Assembly (NCBI RefSeq): GCF_000497755.1 | Contig: NZ_AYOD01000016.1 | Span: 62,001 to 126,000 of the forward strand | DNA: 64,000 nt | Direction of reading: 5' to 3' | Source: Aliihoeflea sp. 2WW | GTDB lineage: Bacteria > Pseudomonadota > Alphaproteobacteria > Rhizobiales > Rhizobiaceae | In this document: in pieces, positions 1 to 8,351 of the stretch | Numbering within the stretch: the first letter of the stretch is position 1 | How the letters are laid out: each line of letters opens with the position of its first letter | Notes under the pieces: generated by a model | The model's input: the letters and a program-made list of their open reading frames with translations, nothing else | What the model was told of the DNA's origin: nothing | Database searches by the model: none | Made by a program: the position numbers and the translations under genes

Positions 1-1044
1 CCGGGCTTTCGAGAAGCGAACAAAAGAAGATTGCCTTGACGACCTCATCAGCCGACAAGAAATAAACCGAATATCTGACACCTTGGAGGCATGGTACTTC
101 GAGTTGAGCACTTCTGCGCAAGACCGACATGTCGACAACAAAAGAAGATGGAAGTACGCGATAGAATTTATAGTTTCGAGTGTTGAAGCCTCTTCACCAG
201 CCCATCTCCTCGAGAACGAGGTCTATCAGCGCCGTCTCTCGCGCATTCGAGCGTTTGGAAAGATGAAGCTGGGAAACGGCACGCGGGCGTTTCGACCGCG
301 CTCCATACCGGATTCGGTCATTGATGAAGTCTTTTCGATCATCGACCCCACGTCCGAGATGAACCCGTTTCGAACTGAAGCAACCGCATTCAGAAACTTC
401 ACAATCGTGCTCATGGCGTATGAGCTTGGTTTGCGCCGGGGCGAAATGGCCATGTTACCGGTCGATGCGATCAAAGAGCAATTCGACGCACAATCAGGGC
501 AACGCCGTCGCTGGATAACCATTGATAGCAATCATTATGAACGAGACGAGCGCTCAACGCGGCCGTCCCTGAAAACCAAAACGTCCCGACGTGTCTTACC
601 AATAAGCCGCGCGCTTCTCCAGACGGTCAACGCCTACCGGAGTGACTTCCGCGGCAAGCCGGAACACTCTTTTCTATTGAACTCGAGTCAAGAAAAGCCG
701 CTTGCCTTGCCAAGTCTAAATCTGGTTTTTGCCGTCCTTTCGAATTGCCTGTGCGCCAGGTCTCGATCAATAATTCACGAGACATGCGGTAAGCGACATT
801 ATCTCCTCATGATTTTCGACACACGTCAGCCGTGCTTCGGATGAAGAGACTTATATCGGAAGGCAAGAGCATGCAGGAAGCAATCGAAGACCTTCGTGTA
901 TTCTATGGCTGGTCAAAGAACTCTGATATGCCACAGCATTATGCTCGAGCCTATTTTGAAGGCGAACTCACCGAACTATCTAGCGAACGGATGGAACGTG
1001 CCATCGAATCTGCCCGCAATAGCTACGAAGGCAACAGAATATGA
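1..1044 (+). pseudogene. Tyrosine recombinase 1 of the left module, 5' truncated by the window and frameshifted
   Basis: The reading is open from base 2, so the gene begins upstream of the window. The first catalytic arginine box (ELGLRRGEM) lies near bases 422-448. That frame stops at 844, but the second catalytic box, HDFRHTSAVLR, is read in another frame from base 808 and continues to 1044 with a candidate nucleophile tyrosine in HYARAYF. A one-base shift between about 790 and 808 therefore separates the catalytic halves; the second frame has a TAA just before the box, so it cannot be read alone. Its stop overlaps the next start (ATGA). Size and position resemble TnpA of Tn554-type elements. 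The break could be real decay or a sequencing error. The family assignment is firm; the exact subfamily is inferred. Confidence 0.75.
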
Positions 1045-2534
1045 ATCTCGTCCCGCACCACGTCTTCGAAGGAATTCTGTCACTGCACGCGCACACGGGA
1101 GAATACTCCTATCATGACAGGTACGACAATCAGACAAAGTACATCACGGATCCAGCAGCTAAGACATGGAATGTCGATATTAATGGCGTGCGAACGACCG
1201 TGGATTTCGGCAGCTTAGAATCTGATCTTGCTAGACTTTTCCAGTTATTTGCGATGTGGGGCTTGCAGCGTTTTGCACCTGCGACCGTATACGGCAATTT
1301 AAGCGATCTTATTAAGATGAGTCGCATCTGCAAGATTGCTTGTTTTGCTCCAGTGATAATGTCACGAAACGAGTTCACCAGAGCATGGACGCACGAAATA
1401 CGGCCTATATTTGATCGTCATCGCACCAGCGTGAGGTCGCTCAAGATGTGGTATCGGTTCCTCTCCCAGTCGGGTCAGGTATCGGTAGATTACGATTTCG
1501 ACCGATTATTGAGAGATCTTCCACATGCTGAGAGTGTTGGCTACCAGTCGGTACTATCTGGCCGGTTTAGAATGTCAGGAGAAGATGAGCGGAATATTAT
1601 TCACCATCTCGATGAATCAGCGCGTCATCCAGAACACTACGATGTCATCGAAAGCTGTATTCTTATAGCAACTTATACGCATGGCATGCGTCCTATCCAA
1701 CAGGCTAAGTTGACTGTCCCCGACTTAACCGTGGTCGAAATATCTTCTAAAACTGATGTGCACGTTAAACTTCGCTACCACTCTGAGAAGCAACGAACCC
1801 CAGGATTAAGCAAAGGACTGGTGCGAAGTGTAAGGCGGGAGTGGTGCAATATCTTTATTGCTTTGCGTGAGCTTCGAGCGAGTGCAGCGTTCAGAATCCA
1901 TGACGGCGCTGTGCCAAATTCGCTTCTAGGACTGAACCCTCAGGAGATCAGCGAACTTATCAAGGCTGCGACCCAACGCATTACCGGACGCTCCATAAGT
2001 GCAACAAATTTGCGTCATGCTGCGGCACAGAGGCTGGTCGATAGCGGAGCAAGCCACGCAGAGGTCACAGAGTTTTTAGGCCACAGTTCACTTAGAACCG
2101 CAAATATCTACTTCAGCCACAGTCCCATGCAAGCCGAACGATTGAATGCCGCGCTGGGCTCGTCTCCGATATACACCAAGGTTAAGAGGCGATGGGTAAC
2201 TATTACGGTCGATGAGTTGCGCAAGGCAAGCGCAGATTCTCAGGTCGGGGGAACGGTTCACGGTACACCAATATCAGGTATCGGGGGATGCCGCATTGGC
2301 CAGTCCCGCTGCACGCTTAATCCCGTGTTTTCCTGCTATGGTTGCTTCCAGTTCATTCCAGCGAACGACCTGCGAGTTCATCTCGAAGTTCGCGAAACAT
2401 TAGTGCCTATCATAAGAGATTTTTTTGAGACCTCCGAACGAGGTGTTGGGAGTTCGTTTGGACAACTCAGGCACACCATGGAGGCACTTGGTGAGGTAAT
2501 AGACTACCTACGAAATAGAGAGGCCGGCTCGTGA
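1041..2534 (+). CDS. Tyrosine recombinase 2 of the left module (TnpA/TnpB-like)
   Basis: A 497-residue site-specific recombinase. The catalytic region is in the middle: first arginine in THGMRPIQQAK, then TNLRHAAAQRLVDSG followed by the EFLGHSSLRTANIYF box with the tyrosine nucleophile. The first histidine of the usual HxLRH motif is replaced by asparagine, a tolerated but notable change. The C-terminus carries closely spaced cysteines (GCRIGQSRC, FSCYGCFQF) that probably bind zinc, as in many large transposon-type integrases. The ATG overlaps the previous stop by four bases and the next gene starts in its stop codon, so the module is translationally coupled. It should cut and rejoin DNA together with its two sister recombinases. 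Confidence 0.85.
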   Translation: MNLVPHHVFEGILSLHAHTGEYSYHDRYDNQTKYITDPAAKTWNVDINGVRTTVDFGSLESDLARLFQLFAMWGLQRFAPATVYGNLSDLIKMSRICKIACFAPVIMSRNEFTRAWTHEIRPIFDRHRTSVRSLKMWYRFLSQSGQVSVDYDFDRLLRDLPHAESVGYQSVLSGRFRMSGEDERNIIHHLDESARHPEHYDVIESCILIATYTHGMRPIQQAKLTVPDLTVVEISSKTDVHVKLRYHSEKQRTPGLSKGLVRSVRREWCNIFIALRELRASAAFRIHDGAVPNSLLGLNPQEISELIKAATQRITGRSISATNLRHAAAQRLVDSGASHAEVTEFLGHSSLRTANIYFSHSPMQAERLNAALGSSPIYTKVKRRWVTITVDELRKASADSQVGGTVHGTPISGIGGCRIGQSRCTLNPVFSCYGCFQFIPANDLRVHLEVRETLVPIIRDFFETSERGVGSSFGQLRHTMEALGEVIDYLRNREAGS

Positions 2535-4852
2535 ACGCCGCCGCGGATCGGTTTTCTTGGTTCATCAAGGCGATGCAAGTCCACGCGGGTGCACTTGGGC
2601 TACGCTGGCAGTTCGAGCTTGATGAAAAGGGCCACGCGGATGCGTTGGACATTTGGGATATTGAAACGGCTTGCGATGTTCCGCGAACATACAAGGGGCG
2701 GATTCGACAATGGGGTGCGGACGTCAAAGTCGTCGACATCCTCAAACACAAACTAGGTGCCTATGACTGCAACCTGCATCCAGCTTGGACGGAACTATTC
2801 AAGGCAACGGTCATCGATTGGATTGCAGTCCGGCGCAATTTACCTTCAACGGTGCAGGACCGACGTCTACTCCCTCTTCGACGGCTCGCAACGTGCTGCC
2901 CGCAAGTCGCGCCTTACGATCTTTCTGCAGAACATGTGCGACAAGCTCTTGCTGTTTTCCAATCCCTGGGAACAAACTTCAGGGCAAACTTTGAGACGAC
3001 GATCGCGGATATATTCGACGGCAAGGGCATCAGCCGTTTCTCGCCCATACTCAACATTGCCTTAGACGGAAAGCCACGCACCTCGATTGTCGGCTCGCCC
3101 CCCACGATTGGCGGCAAAGTACAGATCAAAGACGCCGCGCTCGATGATCGGTGGGACGTGGGAAAACTTCCCGAGAGTAAGGCATTTTGGGAACTGATTC
3201 GAATACTAGGCGAGGAGAAACCGCGAAGCTTCACAGATTCGCTCCGCTTCTGCCAAACCAAGATTCTGGTTATGACCGGCCTGCGTATAACTGAGGTTTG
3301 CCTCCTCCCGCACGACTGCTGGGTTGAGCACCAACATGTGTGGCGCGACGGACTGTCAATGCAGGACCAAGGCGGCGTGGGGACATCATACGGCCTACGA
3401 TACTTCGTCGAAAAGCATCAGCGCAAAAACCAGGACAGCTCAGTTCTGCAGGAGAGGGTATATCCCCTGCCGGAGCACTTCCGAGATGAGCTCAATGAAA
3501 CTATTGAGCACGCGATGCGGCTTACCGCTCCACTACGCGCGACGCTTCGCAGACAATACGAGACAAAACGTCTTCTTCCGATGTACGGCGTTAACCAGAT
3601 CGTTCACGTCGCGGAAATATTTCCCATACTGAGTGGTGACTTAAGGGTATCGGCAGAATTGCCAAGCGATGTAGTAGGTCAGTACCGTGAAGGGTGGGAT
3701 GTAGCTTTTTTGGGAAAACTGCGCCAATCACAACGCACCGTCGAAGTAAAGCTTAGCAATAACGTCCGCCAATATTTCTATCAGTTTGGCCTTCACGCAG
3801 AGGGAAAGCACGGCCAACTTTTTCCTGCGCGGCGGGCCGATGGGAGCAACTGGGAAGGGCCTGTGAAGTGGAATGAAGCTTACGTGATTGTGGGCGAGCT
3901 CGAAGAGGCGATGAAGATCGCTATGCCCACAAAAATTCCCGACCAAACGCCATTTTCATTGGGTGGCGGCCAGCTTTTGCCACAACATGATCTTCTGTTC
4001 CTTCAGCCAAGCGACGCATTGCTCGAGCAACGAAACAATAGGGTTATAGATGTCGAGCGATGCTTTTCCGTTGGCCCCACCTCGGCTCAGGAGATACGGC
4101 GCTTTCTGGGCGGGCACAGGAACAACGTCTTTACCCGTTACGGCCGCGGCGAGGGCATGGAGGAGTTATCTTTATCCAAAACGCATTCATTTCGGCATCT
4201 GCTTAACACTGAATACTTTCGCGATGGCGTATCTGACGCCATAATAACGAAGCAGTTTGGAAGAGAGTCTGTACAGCAGAGCTACGCCTACGATCACCGC
4301 AGCCTCCGCGAACAACTGCAGAAACTATCCCTTCCGGAAGATGTTGCAAGCATGCTCCCCGCGCCAGCTCAAGAAAGCCTAAAACTTATATTAACGGGGC
4401 GCATTTCCGGTCGCTTGGTTCGCGAGTTTTATCACATCCATGCGAAGCACGGCGAACTAGCGGCACTTGAATACCTTGCGGCTGAAGCATCCGGCTTCCA
4501 TGCTACGCCATATGGGTATTGCGGCGCATCCTTTCTGGTTGATCCATGCCCGAGACATTTGGAGTGTTTCAATGCATGCCGCAATCTTGAGAAATCCTCC
4601 GATCCTAAGCATCAAGAGAACTTTCTCAACATCGAACGCCAGCTACAGGTAGCTGAGAAAGCAATTCTGGCCAAGCCGTCTGAATCTGTGGGATGGGCAA
4701 ACCAACTGAAGACTACCCAGCAGAAGCTGAAGAACGTGCGGATCGCAATTGACGCCGCGCCGGGCGCACAGATATTTCCCGAGGGCCCAGACCGGTCTTC
4801 TATAGCGGTTTCAGCCGCCGCAGCAGGTATCCTAAGTGATCTCGAAAAGTGA
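2531..4852 (+). CDS. Tyrosine recombinase 3 of the left module (large TnpB-like)
   Basis: A 773-residue recombinase starting with GTG inside the preceding stop codon. The catalytic arginine is in TGLRITEVCLL; the second box is HSFRHLLNTEYFRDG, and the likely nucleophile is in QQSYAYDH. A cysteine group near the C-terminus (YGYCGASF, DPCPRHLECFNACRNL) may form a zinc site. It is longer than Tn554 TnpB (about 630 residues as I recall), but keeps the order small recombinase, large recombinase, small coiled-coil protein known from Tn554-type elements. Its 3' end overlaps the next gene by 17 bases. The role in integration or transposition is family knowledge; which ends it acts on is unknown. Confidence 0.85.
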   Translation: MNAAADRFSWFIKAMQVHAGALGLRWQFELDEKGHADALDIWDIETACDVPRTYKGRIRQWGADVKVVDILKHKLGAYDCNLHPAWTELFKATVIDWIAVRRNLPSTVQDRRLLPLRRLATCCPQVAPYDLSAEHVRQALAVFQSLGTNFRANFETTIADIFDGKGISRFSPILNIALDGKPRTSIVGSPPTIGGKVQIKDAALDDRWDVGKLPESKAFWELIRILGEEKPRSFTDSLRFCQTKILVMTGLRITEVCLLPHDCWVEHQHVWRDGLSMQDQGGVGTSYGLRYFVEKHQRKNQDSSVLQERVYPLPEHFRDELNETIEHAMRLTAPLRATLRRQYETKRLLPMYGVNQIVHVAEIFPILSGDLRVSAELPSDVVGQYREGWDVAFLGKLRQSQRTVEVKLSNNVRQYFYQFGLHAEGKHGQLFPARRADGSNWEGPVKWNEAYVIVGELEEAMKIAMPTKIPDQTPFSLGGGQLLPQHDLLFLQPSDALLEQRNNRVIDVERCFSVGPTSAQEIRRFLGGHRNNVFTRYGRGEGMEELSLSKTHSFRHLLNTEYFRDGVSDAIITKQFGRESVQQSYAYDHRSLREQLQKLSLPEDVASMLPAPAQESLKLILTGRISGRLVREFYHIHAKHGELAALEYLAAEASGFHATPYGYCGASFLVDPCPRHLECFNACRNLEKSSDPKHQENFLNIERQLQVAEKAILAKPSESVGWANQLKTTQQKLKNVRIAIDAAPGAQIFPEGPDRSSIAVSAAAAGILSDLEK

Positions 4853-5267
4853 AACTGACCAGGTTCGGGTCATATTGTCGAGCTTGCTCGACAGAAACGA
4901 GCTCATCTCCGCAAGGTCGTTGGCGAAAGCGCTCGGAATCCAGCCTTCATCTGTGACCAGGTCTACCTGGAGAATGCAATTGCTGAGCGAGTATCAGTCA
5001 CGCCAGACAGAGCTACGCGCTCGCGTCAGTGCGTTTGAAAGTGATAGCCGCTCGGGGAAAAAGGTGTTGGCCGCGCAGATCGTAAAGCGAGATTGCCGCA
5101 TCAGGGAACTTGAGCGAACTGTTGAAATACTGTCTGCGGCTCATCGTAAACTTATCGCCGTTGTAGTCGAAATGGGCGGTCGGCGCGCATTAGTGGAATT
5201 CTACAAGCGATCCAGCGAGATGCGGAGAGAGATTGAAGCTCACGATGCGCTTGTAGACATCGATTGA
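4836..5267 (+). CDS. TnpC-like accessory protein of the recombinase module
   Basis: A 143-residue protein, GTG start, overlapping the recombinase 3 gene. Residues about 18-45 look like a helix-turn-helix (ISARSLAKALGIQPSSVTRS), followed by a long charged helical stretch (about residues 45-110) likely to form a coiled coil. This build (small DNA-binding head, coiled coil, third position in the operon) is that of TnpC/DUF6262 proteins, which assist Tn554-type transposition and influence its orientation or frequency. Assignment rests on layout and general pattern, not on a strong motif, so other accessory DNA-binding proteins remain possible. Confidence 0.55.
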   Translation: MISKSETDQVRVILSSLLDRNELISARSLAKALGIQPSSVTRSTWRMQLLSEYQSRQTELRARVSAFESDSRSGKKVLAAQIVKRDCRIRELERTVEILSAAHRKLIAVVVEMGGRRALVEFYKRSSEMRREIEAHDALVDID

Positions 5268-5641
5268 ACGCAGTTGATTATCTTGTGGCGAGTTTTTGGA
5301 ATCGATTGGGGGCCGGCGTGGACTTTGCATTATTCAAAGATTCGAAAGTTGTGCATGATGTTCTGAAACGAGCGATAGACTTAGATGTTTCGCAATGTGT
5401 TGATTGGGTCGATTACCGTCAGTCCCTGCTTGCGGGGAGGCGAGACGATTTCGTTGACCGCGTGAGAGCCTTATCTGGTAAATTTTCGGCAAGTGAGCTT
5501 GCGATACTATGTTCAGCTCTCGCCGCAGCTGATTATGTGTGGTTGGCGAACGAGATGAGCGGAGGGGCGGTCTGGTCTCTTTTAGAAAGCTGCGATCCGT
5601 CAACCCGACGTGCCGTAGCGGCTGCCATGTTGGCAATTTGA
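5264..5641 (+). CDS. Uncharacterised protein ending the recombinase operon
   Basis: A 125-residue soluble protein whose TTG start overlaps the preceding TGA, so it is almost certainly translated with the recombinase genes. No signal peptide, membrane segment or known catalytic motif is visible; it is mainly helical with several tryptophans (SFWNRLG, CVDWVDYRQ, YVWLANEM). I do not recognise the family. The coupling suggests an accessory role in recombination or element maintenance, but that is inference only. Confidence 0.5.
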   Translation: MNAVDYLVASFWNRLGAGVDFALFKDSKVVHDVLKRAIDLDVSQCVDWVDYRQSLLAGRRDDFVDRVRALSGKFSASELAILCSALAAADYVWLANEMSGGAVWSLLESCDPSTRRAVAAAMLAI

Positions 5642-5696
5642 GCTAGGGGGATGAACAGCTACAGCTTCAGGCATTCTTAGGCGAGAGCTCCAAGGA

Positions 5697-5924
5697 GTGT
5701 TTCGTTCAGACCACCGAGTCTGTTCTCCAACCCCACTCGGCTGTTCGAGCGAATGGATCATCGGACCGCGGCCTCCGACCCCAATCGCAGGGCGTCTCGA
5801 TCATCGGCGTATCGCGGCGGCCGGTCATTCGTTCGGTGGCTATAGCGTCAGCTTGCTTTTGGGCGCGCATTTTGCAGGAGAGAACTTTATCGAGCCGCGG
5901 ATATCCGCAGGTGTCCTGCTGTAG
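5697..5924 (+). pseudogene. Fragment of an alpha/beta-hydrolase gene
   Basis: The translation contains the nucleophile elbow GHSFGG within HRRIAAAGHSFGGYSVSLLLGA, typical of alpha/beta hydrolases of the dienelactone-hydrolase type. The aspartate/histidine part of the catalytic triad and most of the fold are missing, and the reading stops at 5924. It is a relic in a decayed stretch between the recombinase module and the ABC-3C genes. Confidence 0.5.
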
Positions 5925-6030
5925 ACGACGAGAACGGACATACAACGGTCGCATAGGCAATGTCAGAGCGCGGGCCACGGTCGCTGCGATCATTCCTTGT
6001 GATACGCACCACGTTTCTCAAACTGGTTTG

Positions 6031-6365
6031 TCACTGCACTCGCTCGCCGACGTCCGCGAGCTCTAAAAAGCGGTCTGCGATATCGATCAAATCGCTCGAT
6101 GCTGCAATGGCAGCACTCGCTTCTCTAGTAGAAAGCAATACGACCTTCACGCCAGATGCTCGCAGCGCCTTTAACAGGCGCGAGCTTTATGTCTGACGCC
6201 ATGATCGCGACCGTGTCTCCAACGCGTGCGAGTGCCATCGCATCGACAGCTAGCGCGACGAGATTGGTCCCATAGCGCTCCCTCGGCCCGCGGGCGGATG
6301 TGTCAAATCGACGACCTTTCACGTCGAAGCCATTGTGACCAAGCCAACCAAAGAGGGGCCGTTGC
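6031..6365 (-). pseudogene. Remnant of an NYN (LabA/DUF88-like) nuclease gene
   Basis: Read on the minus strand, two adjacent frames join into one recognisable protein: LFGWLGHNGFDVKGRRFD, then LALDAM-type helix AVDAMALARVGDTVAIMASD, and after a frameshift near 6150 KALRASGVKVVLLSTRE down to a TGA at 6031-6033. The pattern of an acidic-residue core with the VDAMALA helix and ASD strand matches NYN-domain PIN-like nucleases. The 5' part is lost and runs straight into transposase-like sequence at about 6366. Confidence 0.45.
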
Positions 6366-6660
6366 CGATCTTCTTCGGATGAATCGCGAAGGTCACGATA
6401 TTAGATCGCCCGAGCCGGCGGTTCGCCCTCGAATGACCGCCCGCGTACTTGCCGTCAATCTCGACAATCCCGTCCAGCACCATTCCTTCGCGACGAGCGG
6501 CAACGGCCTCGCGAAGTTTCATTAGGAGCACCCAGGCGGTCTTGTATTGGACACCAATCTCGCGCGACAGGTGCAGGGCGGCCTTGCCCTTGGCAGCGTT
6601 GACCGAGAGCCAGATCGACGGCGTTACGGCGGCACCCCGAAGACGGTCGTCAGTTAAGGT
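6366..6660 (-). mobile_element. Degenerate IS1595-family (ISXO2-like) transposase remnant
   Basis: On the minus strand the sequence reads GKAALHLSREIGVQYKTAW and then MKLREAVAARREG followed by VEIDGKYAGGHSRANRR. This order (helix-turn-helix, KTAWxLxxKLREA, then the first DDE aspartate block IDGKYAGG) is that of IS1595-type transposases. Only the N-terminal half and the first catalytic aspartate region remain; the reading then merges with the NYN remnant. No intact terminal repeats were found. Confidence 0.6.
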
Positions 6661-6726
6661 GGCGCGTCGGACATCAAACCTCTGGCTAAAAGCGGCTTAC
6701 GAAGGCATTATTTGGTCGGGGGCTAT

Positions 6727-7854
6727 GTGACGAAAAGTAAAAACGACCAGACAGCCAGCCAAATTAAGGAGTTAAAATCGCCCACGCCGTGGCCGGGTGC
6801 GAACGCACGCCTACTCGGTCTAGGCGTTGGATTGCCAATATCGGCACTCGGCCGTCTCGCAAATTTCAGCGCTGCGGAGTTCGAACGCTTCACCCTGGAA
6901 TGGGCGTCCGATTATCTGGCCGTCAAAAGGAAAGAAATCGTCGAGGTGCAACAGCGCGGGGGTGCAGGCGACAAGGGCCGCGATGTCATCGCTTGGCATG
7001 ATCCAAACACCGTCCCGGTCCGCAGATGGACGCTCTATCAGTGTAAACACTACGGCTCAGCGTTGGGGGCTGGTACAGCGGCGGCAGAAATCGGCAAAGT
7101 GCTGTTTTACAGCCACCGAGGCGACTACACCTTTCCGGATGAGTATCACTTCGTAACTCACAAGGGAGTCACCTCGCCGTTCCAGGATCTGCTGGATAAG
7201 CCGGAGCATCTCCGAACGTTCATCATTGATAACTGGAACGAGCATTGTCGGAGCAAAATTCGCAAACAGCCCGTCGAGTTGACGGCTGAACTAAAGGCTT
7301 ACATCGAAAGCGTCCCTTTCACAGCTTTCCGTGCGAAGCAGCCGCTGACCCTTCTGAACGAACACGCCCAAACGAAATATCATCTGACTGTTTTCGGAGC
7401 GCCGCTGATCGAGCGCCCGAAGCCGCCCGAGCCGCCATCCGACGTGGCACCAGGCGAGAACGAATATGTCACGCAACTCATGGAAGTGATTTCAGCCGAC
7501 GTCGGCCACACCGTGAAAAATCTGACCGATTTCCTGCATTCGGAAAAGCATCGCCGATTGTTCGATCGATCGCGCCTGACCTTCTATCACGCCGAGGGCC
7601 TCAAAGAGCTGGCCCGGGATCAGATGGCTGACATTACGTTCTTTGATACCCTCCTGAAGGAGCTTCACGATGGCCTGTACCACTGGCATACGAGCGAGCC
7701 TGACGGCTATCCGCGACTGATCCAGACCGTTAAAGCATCTCAGAATATACAACTCAGCAAACACGCGCTTGAGCCTCACGTTCTCCCGAACGACCGAGAA
7801 GGTATGTGCCATCAGATGGCGAACGAAGGGCAAGTCCGCTGGTGCGACAAATGA
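6727..7854 (+). CDS. ABC-3C-type effector with Mrr-like PD-(D/E)xK nuclease domain
   Basis: A 375-residue protein (GTG start at 6727, preceded by GGGGG 7 bases upstream; a TTG at 6712 is possible but lacks such a site). Residues about 45-130 hold a restriction-endonuclease-like core: FSAAEFERFTLEW, then GDKGRDVIAW and YQCKHYG, i.e. the D...QxK arrangement of Mrr-type nucleases. The rest is helical with no clear motif, fitting the C-terminal domain of ABC-three-component effectors. The stop overlaps the middle-component gene (ATGA), and the SMC-like ATPase follows. By family knowledge, such nuclease effectors are thought to be licensed by the ATPase against foreign DNA. Assignment is good for the nuclease fold and strong from context. 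Confidence 0.75.
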   Translation: MTKSKNDQTASQIKELKSPTPWPGANARLLGLGVGLPISALGRLANFSAAEFERFTLEWASDYLAVKRKEIVEVQQRGGAGDKGRDVIAWHDPNTVPVRRWTLYQCKHYGSALGAGTAAAEIGKVLFYSHRGDYTFPDEYHFVTHKGVTSPFQDLLDKPEHLRTFIIDNWNEHCRSKIRKQPVELTAELKAYIESVPFTAFRAKQPLTLLNEHAQTKYHLTVFGAPLIERPKPPEPPSDVAPGENEYVTQLMEVISADVGHTVKNLTDFLHSEKHRRLFDRSRLTFYHAEGLKELARDQMADITFFDTLLKELHDGLYHWHTSEPDGYPRLIQTVKASQNIQLSKHALEPHVLPNDREGMCHQMANEGQVRWCDK

Positions 7855-8351
7855 GCGTGCCGGATCAACATGCACGACCCTTCAACACCCCGATAGAGTC
7901 GGGGTTACGGCTTCTTTTCGCGCTCGATGAAGCCAAGGGCGAAGCCTTCGATCTCCGGCGTCTGGTTTCCTACGACTATCTTCTCGTCCATTCCGGCGAC
8001 GTGGAGGGCGGCCCGGTGAGCCTTCACCCCGCCGTGCCGTTTAGAGGGGGTGAGCTATTGGTGAAGCGCCAACTCGTACTTGCGGGTCTCGACGCAATGT
8101 TCGCCAAGGAGCTTTTGGAGAAGAAGTTTGAACACACCGGCATTTGCTATGGTGCCACTGCGCTCACAGGCCCGTTCCTAAAATTGCTCGTATCCGCCTA
8201 TGCATCTTCGCTGCGGGCGCGGGCGGCCTGGGTGGTTTCACACTTTGCGACTTACACGGACGAGATGCTTGAAAGTTACATGAACGAGAACGTCGGCCGC
8301 TGGGGCGCGGAATTTGACCGCCTGACGGCGATTAAGGATTTGGAACTGTAA
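7851..8351 (+). CDS. ABC-3C-type middle component
   Basis: A 166-residue protein; the ATG at 7851 is chosen because it overlaps the preceding TGA by four bases. It is a small helical protein without transmembrane segments, with recognisable features of the linker subunit that sits between effector and ATPase in three-component ABC systems (SGLRLLFALDEAKGEAFDL, LVSYDYLLVHSGD, and a C-terminal EFDRLTAIKDLEL). Its stop overlaps the start of the SMC-like gene. The role as an adaptor joining the nuclease to the ATPase is inferred from gene order in this system class, not from a catalytic motif. Confidence 0.7.
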   Translation: MSVPDQHARPFNTPIESGLRLLFALDEAKGEAFDLRRLVSYDYLLVHSGDVEGGPVSLHPAVPFRGGELLVKRQLVLAGLDAMFAKELLEKKFEHTGICYGATALTGPFLKLLVSAYASSLRARAAWVVSHFATYTDEMLESYMNENVGRWGAEFDRLTAIKDLEL

